Below are positions 8,414 to 18,154 of a DNA stretch of 64,000 nucleotides, in pieces. The number at the start of each line of letters is the position of its first letter. Position 1 is the first letter of the stretch. Both the position numbers and the translations under genes were made by a program. The notes below the pieces were generated by a model that saw nothing but the letters and a program-made list of their open reading frames with translations, made no database searches and had not been told where the DNA came from. The DNA is taken from the NCBI GenBank assembly GCA_030145245.1, contig JAQYWC010000005.1:1-64000 (forward strand). Reading direction: 5' to 3'. Origin of the DNA: Desulfobacterium sp. GTDB taxonomy: Bacteria > Desulfobacterota > Desulfobacteria > Desulfobacterales > Desulfobacteraceae.

Positions 8414-10746
8414 AACAGATCCCCCCTGTTTTACTCTGTGCCCTGATTGCCTCATTCCTCTGGCTTTTGCCGGCGCCTGCCCCGGGTGAGGACCTGGAAC
8501 CCTGCCCGCCTGTGGGCAGGCTGGAGCTGTCCGGCAACCGTGCGTTTTCCGATATCAGGCTCAAACTGAGGACAAAAACCTGGTCAGCAACCCTCATGCC
8601 CGGAAAAAAAGAATGCCTCAACCGGGAATGGCTGAAAAAGGACAAACAGAACCTCATCTCCTTTTATCGCAACAAGGGGTTTGCCGATGTGACCATCACC
8701 CATGAAATCGTAAAACAGGAAAGGGGCGAAAACCAGACGTTACGCCTCATCATCCGGGAGGGCCTGGCGTACCGGCTCAGCTTCCAGGGGGCATCCTTTT
8801 ACTATTCCTGGCAGCTGGGAAAGGAGATCGACATCTTCGAAAAGGGAAACCTGGAGGACAGAGGCCTAAAAAAAGGGGCCAGGAACATCCGAAAACGCTA
8901 CCGATCCGCCGGTTTCAAGGATGCAAAAGTCACCTTCTCAAAAAAAAGAATCACGGAAAAAAAGAAGGATTTCTGGGAGGTCACATACCTCATCAAAGAA
9001 AATGTGAGGATGTGCGTCGCCGACATCGCCATCCAGGGCAACGCCCGGATTCCGGAAAGCGAGATCCAAAAGGTAATCCTCATATCGAAAAAGGGCCTGC
9101 TGAAACAGGGCGGGTTCAGCAGGAACACCCTGGACGAAGACATCAAGGCAATCAAACGGCTCTACCTCAGCCGGGGATTTAAAGATACAACGGTTAAAGA
9201 GCAAATAACCGTCCGGCAGGCCGAACCCGTGGAGGAAAAGCATCCCGAAAAGCTGGTCCGCATCAACCTCACGATCCGGGAAGGAGATCAAACCCTGGTA
9301 CGCACCTCAACGATCACCGGCCTTGACGGCCTTGCGGATGAAAAAGAGGTTATCCCACAACTTGCCCTCAGGCCGGGACAGCCGTTCAGGCAGTACATGG
9401 TCAGAAGCGATGAAAATGTAATTGCCTCCCTTGTATCGGCAAAGGGATATCCCCATGTGCTAGTCAAGGGCACGGCCGCAGCCACGGAAAGCGACCAGGC
9501 CGTGGCTCTTAACTTCCAGGTTGACAAAGGACCGTTCACCCGGGTGGGAAAGATCGTCTATACCGGCCAGACAAGGCTTAAGACAGATATCATGTCAGAT
9601 CTTCTCAAGATTACCCCCCATGAACCCTTTTCTCTGAAAGAGATCCTTGCCGCCGAAAAAAGGCTGAGGAAAATCAGGGCCGTCAAATCGGTCCGCATCC
9701 AGGCCCACGGACTGCAGGAAAAAACGGAATCAGCAGATCTTGAAGTGATCATTGAAGAGAAAAAGCCCTATTATATCGAGACCGCCCTGGGCCATGACAC
9801 CGAACGGCGCCTTTACCTCAATGCCGAAGCAGGGGACAACAACTACCTGGGCCGGGACATCAATGCCTGGATCCGGAGTGAAGTGAGCGGCATCGGTTTT
9901 GAAGGTGAGGCAGGAATCAAAGACCCCTTTTTCATGAAAACCGACATGACAGCTACAACCACCCTCTTTGTCCAGGACAAGGAAGAGGTGAACCAGGATT
10001 TCAGTGTCAAGGCGTGGGGGCTTTCAGGCAGCCTGACCAAACCCCTTCGGACCAATCTCAACGCAGGGGTCTCCCTGACCTACGAGAACCGGGTCCGGTC
10101 CGGTGACGAAGACGAATTAAGCGATTCAGATGATGCCTACAAGACCCGGAACATCCTCAAGACATCCCTCTCCCTGGCCTACGATACCAGGGATTCCGTG
10201 GTCAGGCCCAAATCCGGCCTGCTCTCCTCCCTGACAACGGATATCTACACGGGATTTGGCAACGACCTGGACAAATTCACCAAGTATACCCTGGATGTAA
10301 GAAAATACCACACCCCAGTGAACAGGCTCACCCTGGCCTTTCGCACCCGGCTCGGGTATATCCAGCCCTTTTCCTCATCAAGCACGGTTGCCGAAGACCG
10401 CCTCTTCTTTCTGGGCGGCACGACCGATGTCCGGGGATTCAAGGAGAACATGCTGGCCTATGACCCGGATATGGACCCGGCCGGCGGCAGGTCCATGATT
10501 TCAGCCAGCCTGGAGTCCCGCATCGCCCTCACGGACACCATTGAATTGATCCTGTTCTGGGACGGGGGCAGGCTCGGCCACCTGGAAGACAATGCCCTGG
10601 AACAGGGATTCCGCTCCTCCCTGGGAGGCGGTCTCAGCTATGTGACAGCCATCGGCCCCATCAGCCTCCTCTACGGCCACAAACTCGACCCAAAAGACGG
10701 GGAGAGCCGGGGGCAGGTCCATTTCTCCATCGGCTACACCTTTTAA
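8410..10746 (+). CDS. tamA: Outer-membrane assembly factor TamA/BamA-like (POTRA repeats plus surface antigen barrel)
   Basis: 778 aa; signal peptide, POTRA-like repeats, C-terminal 'FFLGGTTDVRGFKENML' and terminal aromatic 'FSIGYTF'. Confidence 0.88.
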   Translation: MKQIPPVLLCALIASFLWLLPAPAPGEDLEPCPPVGRLELSGNRAFSDIRLKLRTKTWSATLMPGKKECLNREWLKKDKQNLISFYRNKGFADVTITHEIVKQERGENQTLRLIIREGLAYRLSFQGASFYYSWQLGKEIDIFEKGNLEDRGLKKGARNIRKRYRSAGFKDAKVTFSKKRITEKKKDFWEVTYLIKENVRMCVADIAIQGNARIPESEIQKVILISKKGLLKQGGFSRNTLDEDIKAIKRLYLSRGFKDTTVKEQITVRQAEPVEEKHPEKLVRINLTIREGDQTLVRTSTITGLDGLADEKEVIPQLALRPGQPFRQYMVRSDENVIASLVSAKGYPHVLVKGTAAATESDQAVALNFQVDKGPFTRVGKIVYTGQTRLKTDIMSDLLKITPHEPFSLKEILAAEKRLRKIRAVKSVRIQAHGLQEKTESADLEVIIEEKKPYYIETALGHDTERRLYLNAEAGDNNYLGRDINAWIRSEVSGIGFEGEAGIKDPFFMKTDMTATTTLFVQDKEEVNQDFSVKAWGLSGSLTKPLRTNLNAGVSLTYENRVRSGDEDELSDSDDAYKTRNILKTSLSLAYDTRDSVVRPKSGLLSSLTTDIYTGFGNDLDKFTKYTLDVRKYHTPVNRLTLAFRTRLGYIQPFSSSSTVAEDRLFFLGGTTDVRGFKENMLAYDPDMDPAGGRSMISASLESRIALTDTIELILFWDGGRLGHLEDNALEQGFRSSLGGGLSYVTAIGPISLLYGHKLDPKDGESRGQVHFSIGYTF

Positions 10747-10972
10747 CCCCCTTCCAGCACCCATGATTTTAAGCGAACATCAATTTATTCTCAATTAAAC
10801 CATGTTCCTTTTTTGACTTATTTGTTAACTTTCTATTCATCCTTGAATGGCAATACACCTTGTGCCATACTATGTTTCAGTACATTGATGACAATTTTCC
10901 GATTTCTTTCAGCCCATACAACCATGACAGTTTAAGCGGTTCAAAGTATCCACAAAAACCAAGGAGGAAAGC

Positions 10973-11569
10973 ATGGAAAATGACAAATCGGAACCTGTAG
11001 AAAAGCCATCTCCAAACCAGACGGAAGACAGTTTAGATATGGGATTCTACCTGAAGGAGGGATTTAATATCGTAAAAGCCAATCCCGTCCCGTTTATTCT
11101 GGGCAACCTGGTTCTACTTATTATCAACAGCATCGCCATGGGCCTCCTGGTGGGCCCCTGGTATGCCGGAATGTATCATATGGTCCGAAAGGCGCGAAAC
11201 GGGGAGATCATTGAATTCGGTGACGCCTTCTGGGGGTTTAACAACTTTATTCCGATATTTGTAGCCGGGTTGATCTTTTCCTTTTGCGTGGGGATCGGGG
11301 CATGCCTTTGTCTCGTTCCCGGCCTGATTGGCGGGGGGATTCTTCTTTACCTGATACCGCTCGTGGCGTTTAAGGGTGAAGAACTGAGTTCCGCCGTCAC
11401 AAACAGCAAAAATGAGGCCATGAAGTCACTGGTAAGCCATACGCTGTTTTTCCTGCTGGCATCCATTGTCGCAAGTATCGGTTTTATTCTTTGCGGTGTC
11501 GGGGTTATTTTCACATTTCCGGTGGGAATCGCTGCCATGGCCGTTTGTTATGAAGACCGGCTCGGATAA
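10973..11569 (+). CDS. Hypothetical integral membrane protein
   Basis: 198 aa with several hydrophobic segments; AGGAGG-like RBS (ccaaggaggaaagcatg). Confidence 0.7.
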   Translation: MENDKSEPVEKPSPNQTEDSLDMGFYLKEGFNIVKANPVPFILGNLVLLIINSIAMGLLVGPWYAGMYHMVRKARNGEIIEFGDAFWGFNNFIPIFVAGLIFSFCVGIGACLCLVPGLIGGGILLYLIPLVAFKGEELSSAVTNSKNEAMKSLVSHTLFFLLASIVASIGFILCGVGVIFTFPVGIAAMAVCYEDRLG

Positions 11570-11972
11570 TAAAAAACGGCAACTCCTGGTAATCTGGCTG
11601 ACACTCCTTTCGATAATACTTGCAGTCTCAATGGTTCTTTCCCCTGAACTTTTTGTGGAAAGGTACACAGCCGCATCAGCAGGGGGTGTCTGCCTGTTTA
11701 AACGAATGACATCTGTCCCCTGCCCCCTCTGTGGGATGACCCGTGCTTTTGTATATGCCGGCCATTTGAAGATTGTTGAATCATTCTTTCATAATCCCGC
11801 CGGGCTGGTGCTGTTTCTTTATATGGTAATCTATATCGCCGCAGGCTGGTTCTATATCATTTTCAGGAAAGAACGGTTGCTATCATTTCTTGAATACCAA
11901 ATGCTTATCCCCATGACCCTTGTGATTGCCGGGTCATGGGTGGTCCTTCTCCATCTCTATCACGGTTCCTGA
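11550..11972 (+). CDS. DUF2752-like membrane protein
   Basis: Start chosen at MKTGSDNKK; 'CLFKRMTSVPCPLCGMTRAFVYAGHLKIVESFFHNPAGLVLFLYMVIY' matches the DUF2752 CPxCGxTRA motif. Confidence 0.75.
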   Translation: MKTGSDNKKRQLLVIWLTLLSIILAVSMVLSPELFVERYTAASAGGVCLFKRMTSVPCPLCGMTRAFVYAGHLKIVESFFHNPAGLVLFLYMVIYIAAGWFYIIFRKERLLSFLEYQMLIPMTLVIAGSWVVLLHLYHGS

Positions 11973-12722
11973 TCCGGGACCGATACACCGGCAAAAGAGA
12001 CGGAGCACCTTAAGTACCTGCTCACCCTTTTCAGCGTCCGGGGCAAAGGCAGCCCTTGAAATCTCCAGCTGGATCCAGGGCATGAACTGATGCTGGTGCC
12101 GGGTGATCCAGCCCCCGGCAAACGGCCGGTTGATCCGGACCTCACCTTTAAAATACCGTTCCATGCATTTCGCAAAGATCCGGGTCCAGGGGTCGGGGCA
12201 ACTGGTTCCAAAGGCATCCCCCAGACAGACATGGGGCCGCCTCTTGCCGGTGTCCGGTCCCAGGGGCGGCCCCGTTTCTGCCATGGTGTGACAGTCGATT
12301 CCCAGGATCACCCCCTGTCCGGCCAGCGCTTCCAACCGCCGGTGGTAGGGCCGGTGGTAATTTTGAATAAGGGCGCGCACCTGCTCCGGGGTGGGGGGAG
12401 CGCTGTAGATGGGCTCACCCCAGCAGGTGTGGGTCTTGACCACTCCGTCCTTTTTCATATCCTCCTCCCCCCGGTTCAGGTCCACATAGGCCCGGGCAAT
12501 CCTTGTGGTGACAAAATGCCGGACATGATCCCTGAGGCGTGTGTAAACAGCCTCAGCCCCCCCGTCTCCGTCAGCATAAATCTGAGCAGGTGTGAGCAAA
12601 TTCAAATGTTCCACCTCCGGGGGGACGCCTGTGCCTGCATGGGGAAGCGAGATCAGGAGAGGCAGGGGTTCCATGTCAGGGTCCTCCTGCGGATCCGTCC
12701 CGCCTGGGGTCGGCCACGCCAA
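11934..12722 (-). CDS. N-formylglutamate amidohydrolase family protein
   Basis: LLISLPHAGTGVPPEV...DLNRGEED...GIDCHTMAETGPPLG...NRPFAGGWITRHQHQ...WIQLEISR, characteristic of the family. The 3' end overlaps the convergent DUF2752 gene. Confidence 0.85.
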   Translation of the reverse strand: MAWPTPGGTDPQEDPDMEPLPLLISLPHAGTGVPPEVEHLNLLTPAQIYADGDGGAEAVYTRLRDHVRHFVTTRIARAYVDLNRGEEDMKKDGVVKTHTCWGEPIYSAPPTPEQVRALIQNYHRPYHRRLEALAGQGVILGIDCHTMAETGPPLGPDTGKRRPHVCLGDAFGTSCPDPWTRIFAKCMERYFKGEVRINRPFAGGWITRHQHQFMPWIQLEISRAAFAPDAEKGEQVLKVLRLFCRCIGPGSGTVIEMEKDHP

Positions 12723-14292
12723 GAAATTGCTTACCCTCCTTGATCACCAGCTGCACACTGCCCAGGTAAAAGGAGTAGGGATCCCGGTTGTTAACGGTAA
12801 AACCGTGGCGCCGGAGAAGCTCCGGCACATCATCCCGCATGCGGGTGGCCTCGAGTGAAACCTTTCCCTCGATGGAACAGTGCATGCGGGGAGCCTCCAC
12901 CGCATCAAACGGATCCGCCCCCTGCTCCAGGCGGAGGAGCACCATGAGAATGGCCGAGACGATCCGCTCCGATCCCGGGGACCCGATGGTCATCCAGGGT
13001 TGGGAGCCCTTGAACACGATGGTGGGGGCCACCGAGGCCCAGGGAACCGCCCCCGGCCTCAGGTAATAGGGATGGGTGATGTCCTGGTACTCAAATGCGC
13101 TCATGTAGTTGTTATAGAGGAACCCCAATTCCAGAGAGGTTGCAAAGGAGCCGTACACCCGCTCAATGGACTGGGTCAGGGAGACCACGTTCCCCTCTTT
13201 GTCCATCACCGACAGGTGGGTGGTTTCCCCGCTGGTCTTGATCCGGGTCTTGATCCGTTTGGCCACCCGCCGGGCGTAGTTCACATGGGTAATATCCTCC
13301 CCCAGCTCCATCTCCTGGGCAAATAAGGCGGGATCGTCAGGCCTGTCCGACCGATCAAGGTTGGCCTTCCGGATCACATGGGCCAGAAGGAGAATCCCCT
13401 GGGGAAGATTGGGATCCCGCCGGGTTGCCGGGAACTGCTCCAGAAGATTGAGGGCCTCGATAAGGGTCCTGCCCGCTCCGGGAGGCCCGAAGGTGAACAC
13501 CCGCTTGTTTCCAAAATGGGTGGCCAGGGGCCGGCGTTCCACGGGCCAGGGAATCTGGGCAAGATCGTCGTCCCGGATCAGCCCGTCGTTTTCCACCATG
13601 TCCCTGTGGATCGTGGCGGCGATCTCCCCCTGGTAGAAATCCTCCACCCCGGACCGTCCCAGATGTTCCAGGGTGTCTGCCAGAACCGGTTGTTTCAACA
13701 CCGAACCGATGGGGTATGGGGTCTTGCCCTTCTTTAGAAAAATTTTCCCTGCGGAATGGGCCCTGAGGTGCTTGAGTTCCCGCTTGGTGAGAAAATGCTG
13801 GAGGGGAGACACCCGGAATCCCTGCTGTGCCAGGCGCACGGCCGGAGCCAGAACCTCGGCCAGGGATTTGGTTCCGTAGTGTTTCAGGGCGTGCCCCAGG
13901 ACAGCGGGGGTGCTTGGAACGGTGGTCGCCCGATGGCCCCGGAGCTGCTCCCTCCGGTCCAGTTCCCCGGGGGGGGTCCGGTGGGGGGCCCGAGTTCCAC
14001 CGTCCAGGCAGAATTTCCTGCCGGATTCGGAAAGGTGAAGCAGCATCATGGTCTGTCCCCCCAGGCCCGAGGCAGCGGGTTCCACCACCCCCAGGGCAAA
14101 GGCCGACGCCACGGCCGCATCCACGGCATTGCCCCCGGACCGGAGCATCTCGGCTCCTGCTTCCGTGGCACGGTAGTGCTGGGTGGAGACCATGCCGCCG
14201 GTGGAGACCCCCACCCGCTGGGGATAAACCACCCGGTGATCTCCGGGATCCAGCAGATCCGTGTCCAGGGCTTTTCTTGAGTGTCTCTGCAT
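12676..14292 (-). CDS. Gamma-glutamyltranspeptidase family protein
   Basis: GGMVSTQHYRATEAGAEMLRSGGNAVDAAVASAFALGVVEPAASGLGGQTMML and catalytic region TTHLSVMDKEGNVVSLTQSIERVYGS; start re-set to MQRHSRK, leaving 2 nt between it and the upstream gene. Confidence 0.9.
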   Translation of the reverse strand: MQRHSRKALDTDLLDPGDHRVVYPQRVGVSTGGMVSTQHYRATEAGAEMLRSGGNAVDAAVASAFALGVVEPAASGLGGQTMMLLHLSESGRKFCLDGGTRAPHRTPPGELDRREQLRGHRATTVPSTPAVLGHALKHYGTKSLAEVLAPAVRLAQQGFRVSPLQHFLTKRELKHLRAHSAGKIFLKKGKTPYPIGSVLKQPVLADTLEHLGRSGVEDFYQGEIAATIHRDMVENDGLIRDDDLAQIPWPVERRPLATHFGNKRVFTFGPPGAGRTLIEALNLLEQFPATRRDPNLPQGILLLAHVIRKANLDRSDRPDDPALFAQEMELGEDITHVNYARRVAKRIKTRIKTSGETTHLSVMDKEGNVVSLTQSIERVYGSFATSLELGFLYNNYMSAFEYQDITHPYYLRPGAVPWASVAPTIVFKGSQPWMTIGSPGSERIVSAILMVLLRLEQGADPFDAVEAPRMHCSIEGKVSLEATRMRDDVPELLRRHGFTVNNRDPYSFYLGSVQLVIKEGKQFLGVADPRRDGSAGGP

Positions 14293-14294
14293 TA

Positions 14295-16448
14295 TTATTT
14301 CTCCGTCAGGATGAGCAGATACTGGGCCATGAGGAGGGTTCGCTGCACCAGGCTCATGCGGGATACCGCCTCCCGGGCCGTGTAAAGGTCCCTGGCCACG
14401 GGACCCAGGCCGCAAAGTACCGGAACCGGAGGCGTAACCAGGCCCGCCGAAGAGGGCCAGAGGGAGGTTTCCGTGGAAAGGGGAATGTCCCATTCAGCAG
14501 CCAGGGCCATGAGTTCATCGATCATATGTCCGTTGCCCCTTTGCTCCACCATGGGGGGGCGGTCCGACACCAGGGCCAGGTCCCAGCGGAGTCCCTCCCC
14601 TTTTAGAATCTGTTTCATGGCCCGCTCCAGCTCCCTCATTTTTTCCTGGGTGGGATAGGAGACCTGGAGGGTGACCCGTGCCCGGTGGGGAATTCTCTGG
14701 GGAAAGGCCTCGGTCCGGATATCCACGGCTGCCACCCCCAGCCGGTGTTTACGGTTACTCAGTTCGCTGACCTGGTCCAGCTTTTTGTAAAGCACCCGCA
14801 TCACCTCCCGCACCCGGCCGCCCTGTCCCAGCTTCAAGGATTTGCCCTCCACGGTAAGTCGGTAGTTTCGCTGGCCCCGGCGGGAAATGACGATCCGGTC
14901 TCCCAGGTTGCCGGAGTTGAGCACCATCACCCGGTCTACCTTTTCAGCAGCCCGGGTGATGATCTCAGCAGATTCCTCGCAGTCCCGTCCCTCGTCGGCA
15001 TAACAAACGACCCCCAGCCGGGAACTCTTGAATTTCCGAACATGCTTGAGTGCCCGGAGAACGTACTCCAGCTGCACCAGGGGGGCCCGGGATGAACCGA
15101 CCCCCTCCCCGAACAGCCACTCCGGGTCGCACCGGAATTGCTCGAGCCCCAGGTACGGGCTCACCGGTACATCCATATGGGAGATGAGCAAAGTGCCCCG
15201 GCTCATGCCCAGGGGGCTTTCCCAGGTCCATACGTCCCGGTGGTCGGTGAGCCCCTTAACCTGTTTCATGCCGATCTCACCCATGATTTTGTCCAGCTTG
15301 TTCGCGGCCATGCGCAGCCCCACGGGATCGTCCGACCGGGAGCTGATGTTGCTCCAGTCCTCCACCCTTTTTTCAAGCTGGTCCCGCCTTTCCGTGAGAA
15401 AGGCAAACACCCCCTGGCGGGGATCCCTGATCTTTTTGGAAATCTCGGGGGGATTGGGGGTTCCGAAATAGCGGGCTGAGGCCACCTCCACCATGCGGTT
15501 GGCAAGGGCGGTGAAATCCATGCCCATGGCCCCTGCGGCAGCCACATAGGAGCCGTGCTCGCCCAGGCTCGGCAAAGAATTGATCTCCAGCACAAAAAGG
15601 TTGCCCCCGGCATCCATCCGCATGTCCACACGGGCACAGTCATAGCAACCCAGGGCCTCAAAGGCCTTCCGGGCGATCTTCTGGGCTTTTTCAAACACGG
15701 CCTTGTCAATCCCGGCCGGGCAGACGATCCCGATATCCCGGCCGGACTGGTGCTTTTTGTCCTCCAAGGTGTAGACCTTCGGACCCGTATCCCCGAAAAT
15801 CAGTTCCGCCGGCAGAAAGGTTTCCAGGTTGCTCCCATTGCCCAGGAGCCCCACGTTGATCTCCCGCCCCTCAATATACCGTTCCACCAGCACGGCCTGG
15901 TCAAACTCCTTAAAAATGGTGGCTGCGGCCTCCTTGAGCTCTTCCGGGTTATTGACCACCTTAATGCCGAATGAGACCGCTTCGTTCTTGGGCTTCACAA
16001 TGAGGGGATAGTCCATCTCCGGCATCTGGGAATCCGGGTTGTTCAGTACCGCAAACTCCGGGGTGGGAATGCCGTTCTGCACAAACAACATCTTGGCCAC
16101 CACCTTGTCCAGGGCCAGGGAATGGGCCAGGGGACCGGAGCCCACATAGGGCACCCCCACCATCTCCAGAATGCTGGGAACATGGGTGTACCTGGCCTGC
16201 CCCTGGATCCCGTAGGAGAGGTTAAAGGCCATGCCAGGCCGTTCCCCCTTCAGGGCCCGGGGCATAAACTCCTCCAGCTTATCGATGAGGTCCTTGTCAC
16301 CCTCCATGGCCGTGGCATGGTGGCCCCCCTTTTTCAGTGCCGTAACAATACGCTTGATGGCTGCAAGGCCGTATTTTTCACGGTTGGGCAATCCGAACAG
16401 GTTGATCACTTTCTTTGATTCGCGGTTATAGATCACTGCTATTTTCAT
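14295..16448 (-). CDS. Fusion protein: D-Ala-D-Ala-ligase-like ATP-grasp domain plus M20-type peptidase-like domain
   Basis: MKIAVIYNRES...YPLIVKPKNEAVSFGIKVV...ALGCYDCARVDMRMDAGGNLFVLEINSLPSLGEHGSY (ATP-grasp), then RGTLLISHMDVPVSPYLG...GEGVGSSRAPLVQLEYVLRALK...DEGRDCEESAE (M20-like). Confidence 0.82.
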   Translation of the reverse strand: MKIAVIYNRESKKVINLFGLPNREKYGLAAIKRIVTALKKGGHHATAMEGDKDLIDKLEEFMPRALKGERPGMAFNLSYGIQGQARYTHVPSILEMVGVPYVGSGPLAHSLALDKVVAKMLFVQNGIPTPEFAVLNNPDSQMPEMDYPLIVKPKNEAVSFGIKVVNNPEELKEAAATIFKEFDQAVLVERYIEGREINVGLLGNGSNLETFLPAELIFGDTGPKVYTLEDKKHQSGRDIGIVCPAGIDKAVFEKAQKIARKAFEALGCYDCARVDMRMDAGGNLFVLEINSLPSLGEHGSYVAAAGAMGMDFTALANRMVEVASARYFGTPNPPEISKKIRDPRQGVFAFLTERRDQLEKRVEDWSNISSRSDDPVGLRMAANKLDKIMGEIGMKQVKGLTDHRDVWTWESPLGMSRGTLLISHMDVPVSPYLGLEQFRCDPEWLFGEGVGSSRAPLVQLEYVLRALKHVRKFKSSRLGVVCYADEGRDCEESAEIITRAAEKVDRVMVLNSGNLGDRIVISRRGQRNYRLTVEGKSLKLGQGGRVREVMRVLYKKLDQVSELSNRKHRLGVAAVDIRTEAFPQRIPHRARVTLQVSYPTQEKMRELERAMKQILKGEGLRWDLALVSDRPPMVEQRGNGHMIDELMALAAEWDIPLSTETSLWPSSAGLVTPPVPVLCGLGPVARDLYTAREAVSRMSLVQRTLLMAQYLLILTEK

Positions 16449-16588
16449 CTGTAAAGTCCTTGTATTGAACATTGGAATAAAAATAACCCGTGAAACCCGG
16501 GGTAAGATATCTGGCATCAGGATGTTGCGAAAAAACATTATACCACAGGGGACAGCCCTTTCAAGCTATTACAGCAATCTCTAGCTCT

Positions 16589-16645
16589 TCGCATATGAAT
16601 TGAGTCCATTCCTGTTAACATAGGTGCAGGTATCAATTCGAGTGC
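16589..16645 (+). repeat. Dispersed short inverted-repeat-like element, copy 1
   Basis: TCGCATATGAATTGAGTCCATT ... GCAGGTATCAATTCGAGTGC; related copy on the minus strand at 48409-48468. Confidence 0.55.
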
Positions 16646-16684
16646 AAACATCTATAATTGCGGACAACATGGCCTTTTCTTTTT

Positions 16685-16873
16685 CTAATTTCTTTTTTGA
16701 TGGCCGCAGGCGCAAACCCAGACACCAAGTTTCCGGTTCCGCTGCATCAGTTTCCGGCAGATGCAAACCTCGGAGATGCGTATCACCTCCCAGGCTTCAT
16801 CCTGGGACATCCCCTTCTGCTGCAGCTGGCCTGCCATGGCCTCAGCCTCTTTCCAGTCCGCCCGGTAAATCAC
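16685..16873 (-). CDS. Small hypothetical protein (GTG start), coupled to the upstream small ORF
   Basis: 62 aa; GTGA overlap with stop of 16870-17133; contains CxC and CxCGHQKR motifs. Confidence 0.35.
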   Translation of the reverse strand: MIYRADWKEAEAMAGQLQQKGMSQDEAWEVIRISEVCICRKLMQRNRKLGVWVCACGHQKRN

Positions 16874-17133
16874 CGTTCCACCCCCCTGATCTCTTTCATA
16901 TCCTCTAATGTCCGGGGGCCGTTGCTGAATCTATCCGACGTTGCACCACCACCATGGCCAAGGGCCATCCCGCGCTGGAACATGATCGAGGGTTTTATGG
17001 TCAGTTTAATCCTCTGGGAAGGACATGGATTGAGTTTATCGGTATTCAGGCAGACCTCTTTTCCTCCTAGGATTCCAAGGGTCAACCGGCCGCAGCCGGA
17101 ACATCTTCTGTCAAGTATTCCATATGATTTCAT
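16870..17133 (-). CDS. Small hypothetical protein with CSGCG motif
   Basis: 87 aa; RRCSGCGRLTLGILGGKEVCLNTD; overlaps the next small ORF by 4 nt. Confidence 0.35.
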   Translation of the reverse strand: MKSYGILDRRCSGCGRLTLGILGGKEVCLNTDKLNPCPSQRIKLTIKPSIMFQRGMALGHGGGATSDRFSNGPRTLEDMKEIRGVER

Positions 17134-17401
17134 GCAGACCTCCCGCTTCCTGACCTGGGCCTTGGAGCCTGGCTTATTTAACAGTTGCCGGTAGTTTCAA
17201 TACTGGAACAAATCGTTTCAACGCCTAGTAGTGTCATCGGTTCTTTCGCACGAAAACTTCACTGCACAGAATCTGACACCTGAAGAGCTGGGTCATCCAT
17301 CGCAACAAAGCCTTCCGCCCCATAACAATTCGCATTAAAATTACGAATCAATAATTTCATTTGACATTTAATTTAATATTTGGTTATCGTGTCGTTACGA
17401 T

Positions 17402-17413
17402 ATTGTCGACAAT
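17402..17413. promoter_or_regulatory. Candidate operator for the adjacent FadR/FCD-type GntR regulator
   Basis: Perfect palindrome ATTGTCGACAAT 66 nt before the regulator start; TTGT-N-ACAA layout; a TTGACA -35-like hexamer at 17361. Confidence 0.5.
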
Positions 17414-17479
17414 CGGCTGACGAAACGATCGTTCAGCGAACAAAACCGGCCATAAACGAACCATTCAAGCAAGATAGCA

Positions 17480-18154
17480 ATGGACGTGACCATGACTCAA
17501 ATCAAAAGTCATAATCTCAGTGAACAGATTGCTCAACATATTGGCGAAAAGATTATTCAACTTGAGATCAGGCCCGGCGAAAGAATCCTTGAGGCAAAAA
17601 TAGCCGAAGAGCTGGGGGTCAGCAGGAGCCCTGTGCGGGAAGCATTTCGGATATTGGAACGCTACCGGCTGGTGGAACTCACGCCCAGGAAAGGGGTTAA
17701 GGCCACTGAAATTACGGAAGATTATATTGAGTGCCTCTACGACATTTTAAAAGTCAATTTTGGGTTGATGGCAAGCCTGGCAGTAAAAAGAGCCGGAGAT
17801 GACCAGCGAAAAAGGGTGAAAGAGGTGCTGCAGCAGATCGAAGCCCAGGCCCGAAAAGGAAATGTCCGGAAATATTACAGCGGCATATTTGAGTTCGCAG
17901 CCATTGGAATGGCAGCATCCCAAAACCCTCTCCTGGAAAAGATGCTGCTCGATTTGTGGCCGAGCATCAGACGGATACAATTTGCTTCCCTCAGCATCAG
18001 GGCAGAGAAATTAAAGGAAAACGGTGCCTATTTCAAAAAAATGATCCTCTACCTGGAGCAGGACAATCCGGGCATGACAGAGAAAACCGTAAGGGAATAT
18101 GCTGAAAACGAAAAACAATTCGCCATTAACATCATCAAACAAGGACTCATATGA
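17480..18154 (+). CDS. GntR-family transcriptional regulator (FCD/FadR type)
   Basis: LSEQIAQHIGEKIIQLEIRPGERILEAKIAEELGVSRSPVREAFRILERYRLVELTPRKGVKA wHTH. Confidence 0.9.
   Translation: MDVTMTQIKSHNLSEQIAQHIGEKIIQLEIRPGERILEAKIAEELGVSRSPVREAFRILERYRLVELTPRKGVKATEITEDYIECLYDILKVNFGLMASLAVKRAGDDQRKRVKEVLQQIEAQARKGNVRKYYSGIFEFAAIGMAASQNPLLEKMLLDLWPSIRRIQFASLSIRAEKLKENGAYFKKMILYLEQDNPGMTEKTVREYAENEKQFAINIIKQGLI

Noticed and set aside
12090-12743. 217-aa plus-strand ORF opposite the N-formylglutamate amidohydrolase gene
   Set aside because: Antisense shadow ORF with Pro/Gly-rich composition.
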